Shown: one piece after another, positions 1-6,508 of the stretch
Layout: every line of letters begins with the position of its first letter
How positions within the stretch are numbered: position 1 is the stretch's first letter
DNA from: Candidatus Atribacter hydrocarboniphilus
GTDB lineage: Bacteria > Atribacterota > Atribacteria > Atribacterales > Atribacteraceae
DNA: 6,766 nucleotides
Assembly (NCBI GenBank): GCA_003542295.1
Contig: DPKX01000001.1
Span: 1 to 6,766 of the forward strand
Direction: 5' to 3'
The notes under the pieces: model-generated
Seen by the model: only the letters and a program-made list of their open reading frames with translations
What the model was told of the DNA's origin: nothing
Database searches by the model: none
Translations under genes and position numbers: made by a program

Positions 1-21
1 GACCACCTTTCGGGTTTTTTT
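1..21 (+). terminator. Possible right half of a rho-independent terminator, cut by the window edge
   Basis: The window opens with a CCACCTTTCGGG stretch followed directly by seven T residues (15-21). This looks like the loop and 3' arm of an intrinsic terminator for a plus-strand gene ending to the left. Only a weak 4-bp stem (ACCT/GGGT) is visible inside the window, so the 5' arm, if real, lies outside. If correct, the neighbouring gene converges on the minus-strand operon. Confidence 0.3.
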
Positions 22-83
22 GTTAACTTGTAATTACCAATCTACCCGATTGGGACTCCCCTTTCAATGAGAAAAAAGCTATT

Positions 84-110
84 TTGGACAGATGTGATAA
101 TAGATATAAT
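84..110 (+). promoter_or_regulatory. Weak promoter-like element in the left intergenic region
   Basis: A perfect TATAAT (105-110) is preceded, 15 bases upstream, by TTGGAC (84-89), which matches the -35 consensus poorly and has a short spacer. Transcription would run into the 3' end of the minus-strand ATPase gene and no plus-strand reading frame follows. It could be a chance match in AT-rich DNA or drive a short antisense RNA. The rest of 1-256 shows no gene. Confidence 0.15.
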
Positions 111-197
111 ATTAACATTAGAAAAGTATATTTCACTAATCAAGTTATTCGATTTTTGGGTTTTCAGCATGTTTTGTTGTATTGCAAATCTTATTTG

Positions 198-226
198 AAA
201 TAAATGGATTCCCCCATTATTTTAAA
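198..226 (-). terminator. Weak candidate terminator at the end of the three-gene operon
   Basis: About 40 bases past the stop codon of the ATPase gene, the minus strand can fold AATGG/CCATT (arms at 214-218 and 203-207) around a six-base loop, flanked by imperfect A/T pairing and followed by a T-rich stretch (ATTTATTTC). A separate A/T-only inverted repeat, ATTATTTT/AAAATAAT, lies at 216-233. The stem is short and there is no clean T-run, so this is a position-based suggestion. Confidence 0.25.
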
Positions 227-256
227 AAATAATACAATAAATTTAAAAGACTACAT

Positions 257-2974
257 TCACCTATCCATAGTAATATAGTTGACATTAGAGAGCCAGTTAT
301 ATTTATCGACATCGCAAGTTACCACGATAATTTGGAGCTGATTGGAGGCATCTTCTAAGATTTGCAGTGCACGGTGCAATCGACTCGCATCGGTATTGGT
401 CAGAGGATCGTCAAGAACGACTAATTGCCTTTCTTCATGACTGAGCAATCTCCCCAAAGCCAACCTGAAAAGATACCAAATCTGTTCTTCAGTACCAAAA
501 GAAAGGTTTTCGATGGGAATCACCGTTCCCCAGCTGGATGATTCTACCGAGATAGGTTTTACCCCTTCATCTAAATGCACCGTATATTTAATCCCTAAGA
601 GCCGTTTTAAATCTTCATTGACCATTTTTTTTACTGGGTCAGATAAGCTTTCTATTGATTTGGTTCTATAGACTTGTATTAAATCATATAACAATCCAAT
701 AGCTGATGCTTCGACTTCCAGCCGCTTCTCTTCTTCTTTGAGAAAAAACAATTCCTCTTCGATCCGGTTGGTATCTTTTAAAGAAACCAGCATGGAATTG
801 AACTTTCCATTTTTCTCGGCCAGGTCTTTTTCTAATTGGTGAATGTCTTGATCTAATCTTTTAATTTTATTTTCGCACTCAGCAAAGGCTTTTTCCGGTT
901 GATTTTCCATCTCTTCAATTTCTTCGGTGTATTTTTGAAGAGCTCTTTCTTTTCGATCCAGTTCTATCGAAATATCATTTAGCTTTTCTTCCCTTTCTTT
1001 CAGAGTAAATCCATCTTTCTGAAGGTTTTCTAAACTGTTTTGTAAAACACTCTTTCGTTCATTATTTCCATGAAGGGTTTTTTCTAAATCTCGAATTTTA
1101 CTTTGAACTATATCTTTTTTGTTATTCAACTCGCCCAACTCTTTTTTTAGATTTTTTTCTTTATCTTTATACCCTTCAAGCTCTTTTTCTAATTCATTGA
1201 TTTTTTTAGCACATATTTCTTTAGCTTGAATCTTGTCTTCATTTTCAACGTATTTTTTTAAATCAAAATTCTCTGGTATTTTGCTCCAGTTGGATTTAAT
1301 TCTCTTTTTGAGTTCGGCAATCTCTCCAATTAAGATTTCTTTTCCATTTTTGGTTTGTCCTTTTATTTCATTTTCCAGTCTTTTAATAAGATTTTCCAAT
1401 TCATTTTTTTGGTGGAAACGATCTCTCAATTCATCAATCGCTTTGGTTTCGTAGGGAGCGGTTAATTTTTCAAACTCAATTTCAAATTCTTCTAATTCCT
1501 CTTTCATTTCCTTGACATCTTCGCTCCCACTCATAATTTCAATTTCTCCGATCTTATCAATCGTGATTCTGGCTACTTCATGAGAGATCCAATCTTTTTT
1601 CTTCCCCTTTTTTATTTCGAATTCAACCATTTTATCATCTAAATGAATTGTTCCAGAGATATCAGTTTGAGCAATAGCCTTGATTTTTAACCCAAGCGCA
1701 TCTAATTTGGTTTGGGTATCATGGATTTTCTGATGATTGTCTTCAATTATATTTAAATCTTTTTGTGATGGGGCTTGGAGCGATTCCAATTTTTTCTTTT
1801 TTTCCAGTTTCTCTCGTTCTAAGTCGTTTACTTTTTTAAGCCGCTCTTCTTTTTCTTTTAATTCTATTTCCTCCTGAATTGCGGTATGAGCGGTTAGGGC
1901 ATAACGATGTTCGGTTTCCTTTTGCTCATAAATCCCAGTTATGTCATCTAAATTTTGTTTGAAAGTCTCGATTTCTTTCAGTAGCTTTTCTAAATCTTCT
2001 TCACTCAGCTTTTTTTCCTGGTTTAATTTTTCATTATTTATTTCAATTTCTTTGATATTATTCTCATTTTTTTGTATTTCGACAATTAGATTAGTTAAAT
2101 TTTTATAATCCGAGGATATTCTTTTTACTTCCTCGTTTAATTTTTCTCGGTTTAAACGATGTTCATGGGCTAAGCTTATTTTACTTTTCAATTCATCTTT
2201 TTCTTGCAAAGCTGCATCCAGCCCAGGTTTCTTTTTTTGAAGAAGGATTTCTTTGTCTTCAATGTCTCGTATTAAATTTTCTTTTTCTATTCTTTTCTGG
2301 TCAATCTCGTCTTTTTCCTTTTCCAAGGTTTTGATTCGTTCTTTAATACTAATAATCTTAGAATCTTTTTTAAAATCTCTGCGTTTCTCGGTATATATAT
2401 CCAGAAATTGAGCCAAAATTTTATTGAATAGTTTTTTTTCGATATCAGTTTCAACAACGGCACCGATTAGCTTTTGAATTGAGGATAGAGTCTCTTCGTT
2501 TAAACTTTGCTCTTTTTCAATTATTGGTTGTCCCTGAACCATCCAAAGGGCTTGACCTAATCCCCATAGTTCCGGTCTGGTATCTCCCCTGCTGGGAAAT
2601 TTTCCTCCAATTAATTTGATAATTTCGTTGTCTGCTTTATCGCCTTCGGCAATTCGTTCCCAACTTCCATCGGTAAATTTTTCTAAAAGACCTTGAGATG
2701 TGATAAATCTTTTGGAGATTCTATACAGTTCATCAAAATGAGAGAAAGTAATCGTTGCACCAGGAGACAATGATGACCCCCAAGGGATTAATGATTTTAT
2801 TTTCTCGGATTGACTGGTATGTTTGGAAAAAAAGATTGTCCTTATTGAATCGATCAAGGTGGTTTTTCCGCTTTCATTAGGACCATAAATAATATTCAGG
2901 CCTTCGGAAAATTCTCTTTCAAAGGGATTTCTAAAGATTTTCCAATTTTCGAGGTAAATTTTCTTAATGATCAC
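257..2974 (-). CDS. SMC/Rad50-like ATPase (SbcC/YhaN type), partner of the adjacent nuclease
   Basis: This 905-residue protein is an ABC-type ATPase split by a long coiled coil, the architecture of SbcC, Rad50 and YhaN. Visible motifs are Walker A GPNESGKT (31-38), a Q-loop region WMVQGQ (144-149), the signature LSFGTEEQ (824-831), Walker B LVVLDD (851-856) and D-loop TNTDASR (859-865). Two Lys/Glu-rich coiled-coil arms span about 205-430 and 485-750. There is no CxxC zinc hook: only C588, C700 and C887 occur. Instead a short beta-rich segment (about 437-483) sits at the coil apex. The usual switch histidine appears to be replaced by TCD (886-888). The start is GTG, overlapping the nuclease stop as GTGA and preceded by AGGTGG, which implies translational coupling. 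By family knowledge it should use ATP to gate DNA access for the Mre11-like partner in DNA-end or hairpin processing. Its YhaN-like subfamily membership is inferred from the signature and the DDP Walker B. The exact role is unproven. Confidence 0.9.
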   Translation of the reverse strand: MIIKKIYLENWKIFRNPFEREFSEGLNIIYGPNESGKTTLIDSIRTIFFSKHTSQSEKIKSLIPWGSSLSPGATITFSHFDELYRISKRFITSQGLLEKFTDGSWERIAEGDKADNEIIKLIGGKFPSRGDTRPELWGLGQALWMVQGQPIIEKEQSLNEETLSSIQKLIGAVVETDIEKKLFNKILAQFLDIYTEKRRDFKKDSKIISIKERIKTLEKEKDEIDQKRIEKENLIRDIEDKEILLQKKKPGLDAALQEKDELKSKISLAHEHRLNREKLNEEVKRISSDYKNLTNLIVEIQKNENNIKEIEINNEKLNQEKKLSEEDLEKLLKEIETFKQNLDDITGIYEQKETEHRYALTAHTAIQEEIELKEKEERLKKVNDLEREKLEKKKKLESLQAPSQKDLNIIEDNHQKIHDTQTKLDALGLKIKAIAQTDISGTIHLDDKMVEFEIKKGKKKDWISHEVARITIDKIGEIEIMSGSEDVKEMKEELEEFEIEFEKLTAPYETKAIDELRDRFHQKNELENLIKRLENEIKGQTKNGKEILIGEIAELKKRIKSNWSKIPENFDLKKYVENEDKIQAKEICAKKINELEKELEGYKDKEKNLKKELGELNNKKDIVQSKIRDLEKTLHGNNERKSVLQNSLENLQKDGFTLKEREEKLNDISIELDRKERALQKYTEEIEEMENQPEKAFAECENKIKRLDQDIHQLEKDLAEKNGKFNSMLVSLKDTNRIEEELFFLKEEEKRLEVEASAIGLLYDLIQVYRTKSIESLSDPVKKMVNEDLKRLLGIKYTVHLDEGVKPISVESSSWGTVIPIENLSFGTEEQIWYLFRLALGRLLSHEERQLVVLDDPLTNTDASRLHRALQILEDASNQLQIIVVTCDVDKYNWLSNVNYITMDR

Positions 2975-4176
2975 TTTGCCACCTCTCTTGCCATTTGATA
3001 GAGAATCATAAGAGCTCTTTCTAAAGCTTCTGGTGAAGGATTCAAAGGAAGATTTGCATCATTTAATTCTTGGAGAATGATTTCGGCATTTTCAGCGTTC
3101 AGGTTAGAGAATTCTTGAAGGCTAGGATGACATTTTTTAAACGCTTCGATGGCATCGATAACTTTACCAAACAATACTCCATTGGGAATCAGGTTTTTGA
3201 GCTTTGTCAAGTCGGGATTAATGTGCAGTTTATCTCTATTAAATTTAAAATAGAGGAAACTTTTAGCACATTGGTTTTCAATAGTTTCCAAATAATTAAA
3301 AGCTTCTTGGTCTATGATTCCTTTCAGTTTAAGGTCTAAAACCCAATTTTCCGGGTCGGTGATGTTCTCGAGTTCTTTCTCAAGACGTTTGATCTCATCG
3401 AGACTGGAAACTTCGATTAATCGTTCTTCCCATTGGAGAGTTCCGATTTCAACCTCTTGTAGAATAGGCTTGGAACCGCGTGCTTCAATTTCGACAATAA
3501 CCACTCTTCCGCAGTTGTTTTCACCAGATTTGGTTGGTTCTGGAGTTCCAGGGTAAAGCGTTCGGATGGCCCCGTCCTTTCCTTTAAAGGGGAACAGGGA
3601 GTGCCATTCTCCTAAAGAAAGATAGTCCAAACCAGACTTCTCTGCCCTATCGGGATCAATGGGGAAGTTGGGATCATCAGTAAACCCTGGTATTTGAAGA
3701 TTCCCATGGGCAATACCTACCGAGATCTCATCATCGGTCACTTGAATCCATTCAGTGAGGTCTTTTTTAGTTTGTTTCTGAGTGACTGGACATGGATAGA
3801 GGGTAACCGGGATATTTGGAACGGATAAAGGCTTTGGCTGGTTAATAATAAAAGTATTAGAAAGGGTTTTCCAGGAAGGATCTGCATAGATGGAATCCAT
3901 GGTCAAGGGGTCATGGTTTCCCGGTAAAATATAAACTGGTATTGGCGCAGCCTTTTGTAAGATGTGAATTACCGTATCGATCAAGTCTCTTTCAATATCG
4001 TTGTTATCAAATAAATCCCCAGCAATAATGATAAAATCGACATTATGCTTTTGAGCATAATCAATTATGGCATTGGCGGTTTGAATTCTCACTTCCCGAG
4101 CCTTTTCGGCATTCAAACCTAATTTGGCATACTTCATCCCTAAATGCCAATCAGCCGTGTGCAGAAATCTAGACAT
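2971..4176 (-). CDS. Mre11/SbcD/YhaO-type metallophosphoesterase, probable DNA nuclease
   Basis: This 401-residue calcineurin-like phosphoesterase carries the Mre11/SbcD motif series in order. They are DWH (D9, H11), GDLFD (53-57), GNHD (86-89), AHG (H157) and a final GEWH (189-192), followed by the conserved YPG (208-210). These residues bind two metal ions, normally Mn2+, in the family active site. In the last motif the usual GHxH first histidine is replaced by E190, while H192 is kept. Residues from about 245 onward form the variable capping and C-terminal region that in Mre11/SbcD contacts the ATPase. The ATG start follows AGGAGG (4183-4188) by six bases, and that site overlaps the stop of the preceding small gene. 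The 4-base overlap with the ATPase gene downstream supports a two-subunit nuclease complex acting in the cytoplasm on DNA ends. Substrate and polarity cannot be read from the sequence. Confidence 0.92.
   Translation of the reverse strand: MSRFLHTADWHLGMKYAKLGLNAEKAREVRIQTANAIIDYAQKHNVDFIIIAGDLFDNNDIERDLIDTVIHILQKAAPIPVYILPGNHDPLTMDSIYADPSWKTLSNTFIINQPKPLSVPNIPVTLYPCPVTQKQTKKDLTEWIQVTDDEISVGIAHGNLQIPGFTDDPNFPIDPDRAEKSGLDYLSLGEWHSLFPFKGKDGAIRTLYPGTPEPTKSGENNCGRVVIVEIEARGSKPILQEVEIGTLQWEERLIEVSSLDEIKRLEKELENITDPENWVLDLKLKGIIDQEAFNYLETIENQCAKSFLYFKFNRDKLHINPDLTKLKNLIPNGVLFGKVIDAIEAFKKCHPSLQEFSNLNAENAEIILQELNDANLPLNPSPEALERALMILYQMAREVAK
2979..2986 (-). promoter_or_regulatory. Shine-Dalgarno site that sets the GTG start of the ATPase gene
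   Basis: On the minus strand AGAGGTGG lies four bases before the GTG at 2972-2974, inside the last codons of the nuclease gene. The GTG gives an N-terminus (MIIKKIYLENWKIF) that begins at the first beta-strand expected of SbcC-like ATPases, and no nearby in-frame ATG fits better. Site and GTGA overlap together suggest re-initiation by ribosomes finishing the nuclease gene. Confidence 0.6.
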
Positions 4177-4186
4177 TTTTCACCTC

Positions 4187-4492
4187 CTAAACCGGTTTTG
4201 GTTTTGATTTATCCTTTTGTTGAGTCTGTTTTTCATTTTCTGTCAATGATTGAACAGCAGCAATAATAGCCTCACGACCGACTTCCCGAACTGCCTCTTG
4301 CACTGCTTGCTGTATCGTATTCGTTATATAAGTTTTCATACTGGAGACTTTTTCCTTGATTAATACTTCGATTTCTCGACCGATTGCAGCGTAAATTGGT
4401 GCGGTCACTCTTCCGGTGTAGGATGGTGAGTCGGAATAAGCTTGAATCCGTTGTGCTGACGCTAATTGTCTCAATGCTTCAGAAAGTGACAT
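4187..4492 (-). CDS. Small helical protein of unknown function, first gene of the nuclease-ATPase operon
   Basis: This 101-residue protein is not recognised. It begins with a short amphipathic helix-like stretch (SLSEALRQLASAQRIQ, 2-17), then a Ser/Tyr/Gly/Pro loop (19-29). A long continuous helix-like region follows (about 30-84) with hydrophobic residues at three- to four-residue spacing (QQAVQEAVREVGREAIIAAV, 61-80), suggesting coiled-coil or helix-bundle oligomerisation. The tail (about 85-101) is Lys/Gln-rich, ends KPKPV and looks disordered and basic. There is no Cys, Trp or His, no signal peptide and no membrane segment. The ATG is preceded by GAGGAGGG with five bases between AGGAGG and the start, a strong site, so the gene is probably genuinely translated. 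Only 10 bases separate it from the nuclease gene, whose Shine-Dalgarno overlaps its stop codon. Co-expression suggests an accessory subunit, DNA-binding adaptor or regulator, but that is inference from position. Confidence 0.75.
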   Translation of the reverse strand: MSLSEALRQLASAQRIQAYSDSPSYTGRVTAPIYAAIGREIEVLIKEKVSSMKTYITNTIQQAVQEAVREVGREAIIAAVQSLTENEKQTQQKDKSKPKPV

Positions 4493-4545
4493 TTTACCCT
4501 CCTCATTTTTATATTTTAGTAAATTGTTCTGATGGAATATAATAG

Positions 4546-4562
4546 CTTTCAGAACCTGAAAG
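4546..4562. repeat. 7-bp inverted repeat upstream of the three-gene operon
   Basis: CTTTCAG and CTGAAAG form perfect 7-bp arms around an AAC centre, about 55 bases before the ATG of the small first gene. Depending on which -10 box is used, it lies at the transcription start or in the leader RNA. It could be an operator for a dimeric repressor or a small leader hairpin. No regulator gene is in the window to link it to. Confidence 0.45.
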
Positions 4563-4563
4563 A

Positions 4564-4603
4564 GTTATGAATTTCAAAATTTTAACCTTCAAATCGGATT
4601 ATA
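4564..4603 (-). promoter_or_regulatory. Candidate promoter region of the three-gene operon
   Basis: Two overlapping possibilities are visible on the minus strand. One is a perfect TATAAT box at 4598-4603 without a recognisable -35 hexamer, giving a leader of roughly 100 bases. The other is TTGAAG (4587-4592), a 17-base spacer, then CATAAC (4564-4569), which would place the start at the 4546-4562 inverted repeat. Neither is a full match. The position ahead of the first gene is the main support. Confidence 0.35.
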
Positions 4604-4608
4604 CTGCT

Positions 4609-4651
4609 CTTTCTAATTATTTCTTTTTCATTCTAACTGATGATTAGAAAG
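4609..4651. repeat. 9-bp inverted repeat in the upstream region of the operon
   Basis: CTTTCTAAT (4609-4617) and ATTAGAAAG (4643-4651) are perfect inverted copies separated by 25 bases, and a third TTCTAA occurs at 4631-4636 inside the spacer. The spacing suits paired protein-binding half sites better than an RNA hairpin. The surrounding DNA is so AT-rich that chance is a real alternative. Confidence 0.35.
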
Positions 4652-4999
4652 TAAGATGTAATTATTTTATCATAACTACTATATTTATATTAATTATTAT
4701 TATTTATATCATTTTTATATTTGATATTCTCACTATTACTTTTTGATTTCTCTGGTTCTGTTCAATATGGATAGATTTTAATGCAAATTTAAGGAATGAA
4801 AAGAAGAAATTGAAGGGATCAAGATAAGGTATCATATATATAATTTTTGTCGCAAGGTGGTGTGAAGGTCTATCCTGAAAATCCATTGACGGGCTTGATG
4901 AATCAGGTTCCTACAAAAGATTTAAAAAATGTAGAACGCAATTTTTTACGCCTTATTTTTTGATTTTCATATTTATCGGTTACCGACAGGTAGCATTAG

Positions 5000-5017
5000 A
5001 TTTATTCATGGATAAAT
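5000..5017. repeat. Imperfect palindrome just after the URO-D-type gene
   Basis: ATTTAT, TTCATGGA-type centre and ATAAAT make an 18-base palindrome with one mismatched pair, beginning about ten bases past the TGA stop at 5028. It is followed further downstream by a short TCGGT-T-ACCGA repeat (4976-4986). Without a T-run on the minus strand neither is a standard terminator. They may form weak 3' end structure or be chance. Confidence 0.25.
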
Positions 5018-5027
5018 GAGAATATCA

Positions 5028-6360
5028 TCAAGCGAACTCCTCGGTCACTTCCTGAGCCATTTTAGCCCATTCCCATAAACGTTGTGGCTGATTCCGACAA
5101 GTACTAATATCTTTCATAATAACTTCTACAGAACACTCTTTGGTTTTTTCTAAACTAGCAAGCAGTTGCCTACGACCTTCATCGAGATCCCATACATCCA
5201 CGGCGAAGATAGCCGGACTTGGTTTAAGAGATAGGACATATTGATTCCCAATCGTTTTGAACAGCTTCGTTAAGATCAACCCAGGGGCTCATGGAAATTT
5301 TACGAAGATTCGGGATCTGCTTCAGGATTGAAATTTTTTTGTGTAATGGTTCACAGCAACCATAATAGGTTAGGCCAAACCTTTCTAACCAACGTTTCTC
5401 ATGTTGAAGGGCAAATTCCTCATGCATTTGTGGAGAAACCGCAGCAAAGATTTGAGCGGCACAACTCCCCCACAAATCAATGGTACGTATATGGTTCTGG
5501 TTAAAATCAGCTTGTGGGAGTTGGTTGCTAAATCCATACCCTCCTGAACCTACCCGATTTGGGCCATTATTTAAGGCGAGAAGGTTAAGCTTTTCATACT
5601 GGTCTAATCGGAAAAGCCAGGCATCAACCAAGCGTTCCATAACCTTATGAATGAAATTAGGTCGGGTCGTCAAACCATAAAGAGTTTGTTCCACTCCTAA
5701 CCACTGAACCAAGTCATCCCAAGGAGCAAACCAAAATCCAAACCAACCACCATAGGTTTCCCATCCATTGGCTCCTTTTTTCTCCAAGGGTAAAAGCTCA
5801 AAATCATAGATACCTCTTTTTTCAACCGGGAGAATACCCGCAAAAACTTCCTGGAGAAGTTGATAATTCAGTTCGGTTTCTTCCCAATCGACTTCAACCA
5901 TCGGCATCTTAATTTTTTCTATATCCTCTTCATTTTCAATAACCGGATCGAAATGCGACGCACCATCAACCATAATAGTATCAGCCATTCCGGTATAGCC
6001 TTCAGCGTTTTTTAATTTAGGGAGAATATCAAATCCAGTATCATGAATGACCAGCGGGCAAACAATCACCGGTTCTAAAACCATATCACCGGGCATATAT
6101 TTCCATTGATAAATAAGCTGACGGATTCGCTTCTCTTGTCTGCGACACAATTCACTGGTGGTTTCAATGGAATTGACTTCAGGTCCTAGTTCGTGCCAGG
6201 GGATCTCATTCATCCATATCATTGGTTTTACTTTTTCAAGGTCATTGAGACGTTTCCACATATCAGCTTTTTGCTGGTGAATTGGCAATGAGGCATATTC
6301 GGCTAATTCAGTCGCCAGCTTACGAAGGACCTCTTTGTCTTTTTTCGATATCGTCATCAC
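5028..6360 (-). pseudogene. URO-D superfamily methyltransferase-like gene broken by a one-base frameshift
   Basis: Two overlapping frames, 5224-6360 (378 residues) and 5028-5279, are the two parts of one gene. The first runs correctly to LNEAVQ (363-368), then reads ten unrelated residues to a stop. The second resumes with TIGNQYVLSLKPSPA, the strand-turn sequence expected at that point in URO-D proteins. Deleting one A from the AAAA run (5255-5258 on the plus strand as TTTT) joins them into 443 residues. The second part starts only at TTG without a ribosome site, so it is not a separate gene. Length and features such as YYGCCEPLH (332-340), SMSPWVD (356-362) and a late DISTC cysteine (C421) point to the corrinoid/MtaA-like methyltransferase branch rather than HemE. 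C335/C336 and C421 are possible zinc ligands, by inference. Either GTG (6358) or the adjacent ATG (6355) may start it. The frameshift could be a real mutation or a sequencing or assembly error. Confidence 0.82.
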
Positions 6361-6367
6361 ACCAATT

Positions 6368-6373
6368 CCTCCC
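6368..6373 (-). promoter_or_regulatory. Shine-Dalgarno site with two adjacent start codons (GTG-ATG)
   Basis: GGGAGG on the minus strand lies seven bases before GTG (6358-6360) and ten before ATG (6355-6357), so both codons are in reach and the start is ambiguous by one residue. A run of nine A residues (minus strand, 6377-6385) just upstream keeps the site unstructured and may favour initiation. Confidence 0.65.
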
Positions 6374-6397
6374 GAATTTTTTTTTGAAAAGATTTTA

Positions 6398-6412
6398 TGC
6401 TGCCGAACAGCA
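6398..6412 (-). promoter_or_regulatory. Small GC-rich hairpin in the leader of the URO-D-type gene
   Basis: On the minus strand TGCTG and CAGCA pair around TTCGG, the only GC-rich patch in an otherwise AT-rich leader, about 25 bases before the Shine-Dalgarno site. It is followed by TAAAATCTTTTC, a poor T-tract. It could be a weak attenuator or mRNA-stabilising stem. It does not resemble a known riboswitch. Confidence 0.25.
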
Positions 6413-6477
6413 CCAGATGAGAATAAAATATTTTAAAAAGTTAAAATTAATTAACAATTTTCCAGTATATAAAATCT

Positions 6478-6506
6478 ATTATAGAGGGTTTGATTTAATA
6501 CCTTAA
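6478..6506 (-). promoter_or_regulatory. Candidate promoter of the URO-D-type gene
   Basis: A perfect TATAAT (6478-6483) is preceded by a 17-base spacer and TTAAGG (6501-6506), which matches three of six -35 positions. Transcription would begin near 6470 and give a leader of about 110 bases. The weak -35 box directly abuts the 6509-6535 palindrome, as expected for a promoter controlled by a bound regulator. Confidence 0.45.
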
Positions 6507-6508
6507 AA

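Larger units (their letters stand above)
4493..5027. other. AT-rich intergenic region without a convincing gene
   Basis: These 535 bases separate the URO-D-type gene from the three-gene operon, both read leftwards. The right part should contain the 3' untranslated end of the URO-D gene; no clear intrinsic terminator with a T-run is visible. The core at about 4655-4735 is almost purely A and T. A less AT-rich patch from 4850 to 4915 contains a 39-codon plus-strand open stretch (4844-4960, from stop to stop) with coding-like composition but no ATG at its beginning and no Shine-Dalgarno site. It is best read as non-coding or a gene remnant. A 60-codon minus-strand frame at 4704-4886 also lacks a ribosome site. 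Confidence 0.6.

Noticed and set aside
1233..1454. Plus-strand open frame of 73 codons inside the ATPase gene
   Set aside because: It is antisense to the coiled-coil coding region; its Phe/Ser/Leu-rich composition is the mirror of Lys/Glu codons and there is no ribosome site.
3070..3556. Two plus-strand open frames inside the nuclease gene
   Set aside because: They lie opposite a well-supported metallophosphoesterase, have no Shine-Dalgarno site and no recognisable protein features.
4189..4198. Perfect 10-base palindrome AAACCGGTTT at the end of the small gene
   Set aside because: It falls within the Pro-Val-stop codons of the small protein, is short, and no T-run follows; likely a coding coincidence.
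4655..4735. CRISPR-like or tandem repeat in the A/T-rich stretch
   Set aside because: Only irregular ATT/TAT simple sequence is present; there are no repeated units separated by unique spacers.
4704..4886. Minus-strand 60-codon frame in the intergenic region
   Set aside because: No Shine-Dalgarno site before its ATG, Phe/Ile-rich composition from A/T-only DNA, and it would have to share the 3' end region of the URO-D-type transcript.
5245..5262. Programmed ribosomal frameshift in the URO-D-type gene
   Set aside because: The shift site is a plain AAAA run, with no adjacent stop or rare codon, no internal Shine-Dalgarno site and no clear stimulatory hairpin seen; mutation or sequencing error is simpler.
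5028..5279. Separate 83-residue gene after the URO-D-type frame
   Set aside because: Its only start is TTG without a ribosome site, it overlaps the larger frame, and its sequence continues the same protein family after a one-base shift.
6282..6506. Plus-strand 74-codon frame over the URO-D gene start
   Set aside because: It is antisense to the 5' coding end and leader, with no ribosome site, and would cross the minus-strand promoter.
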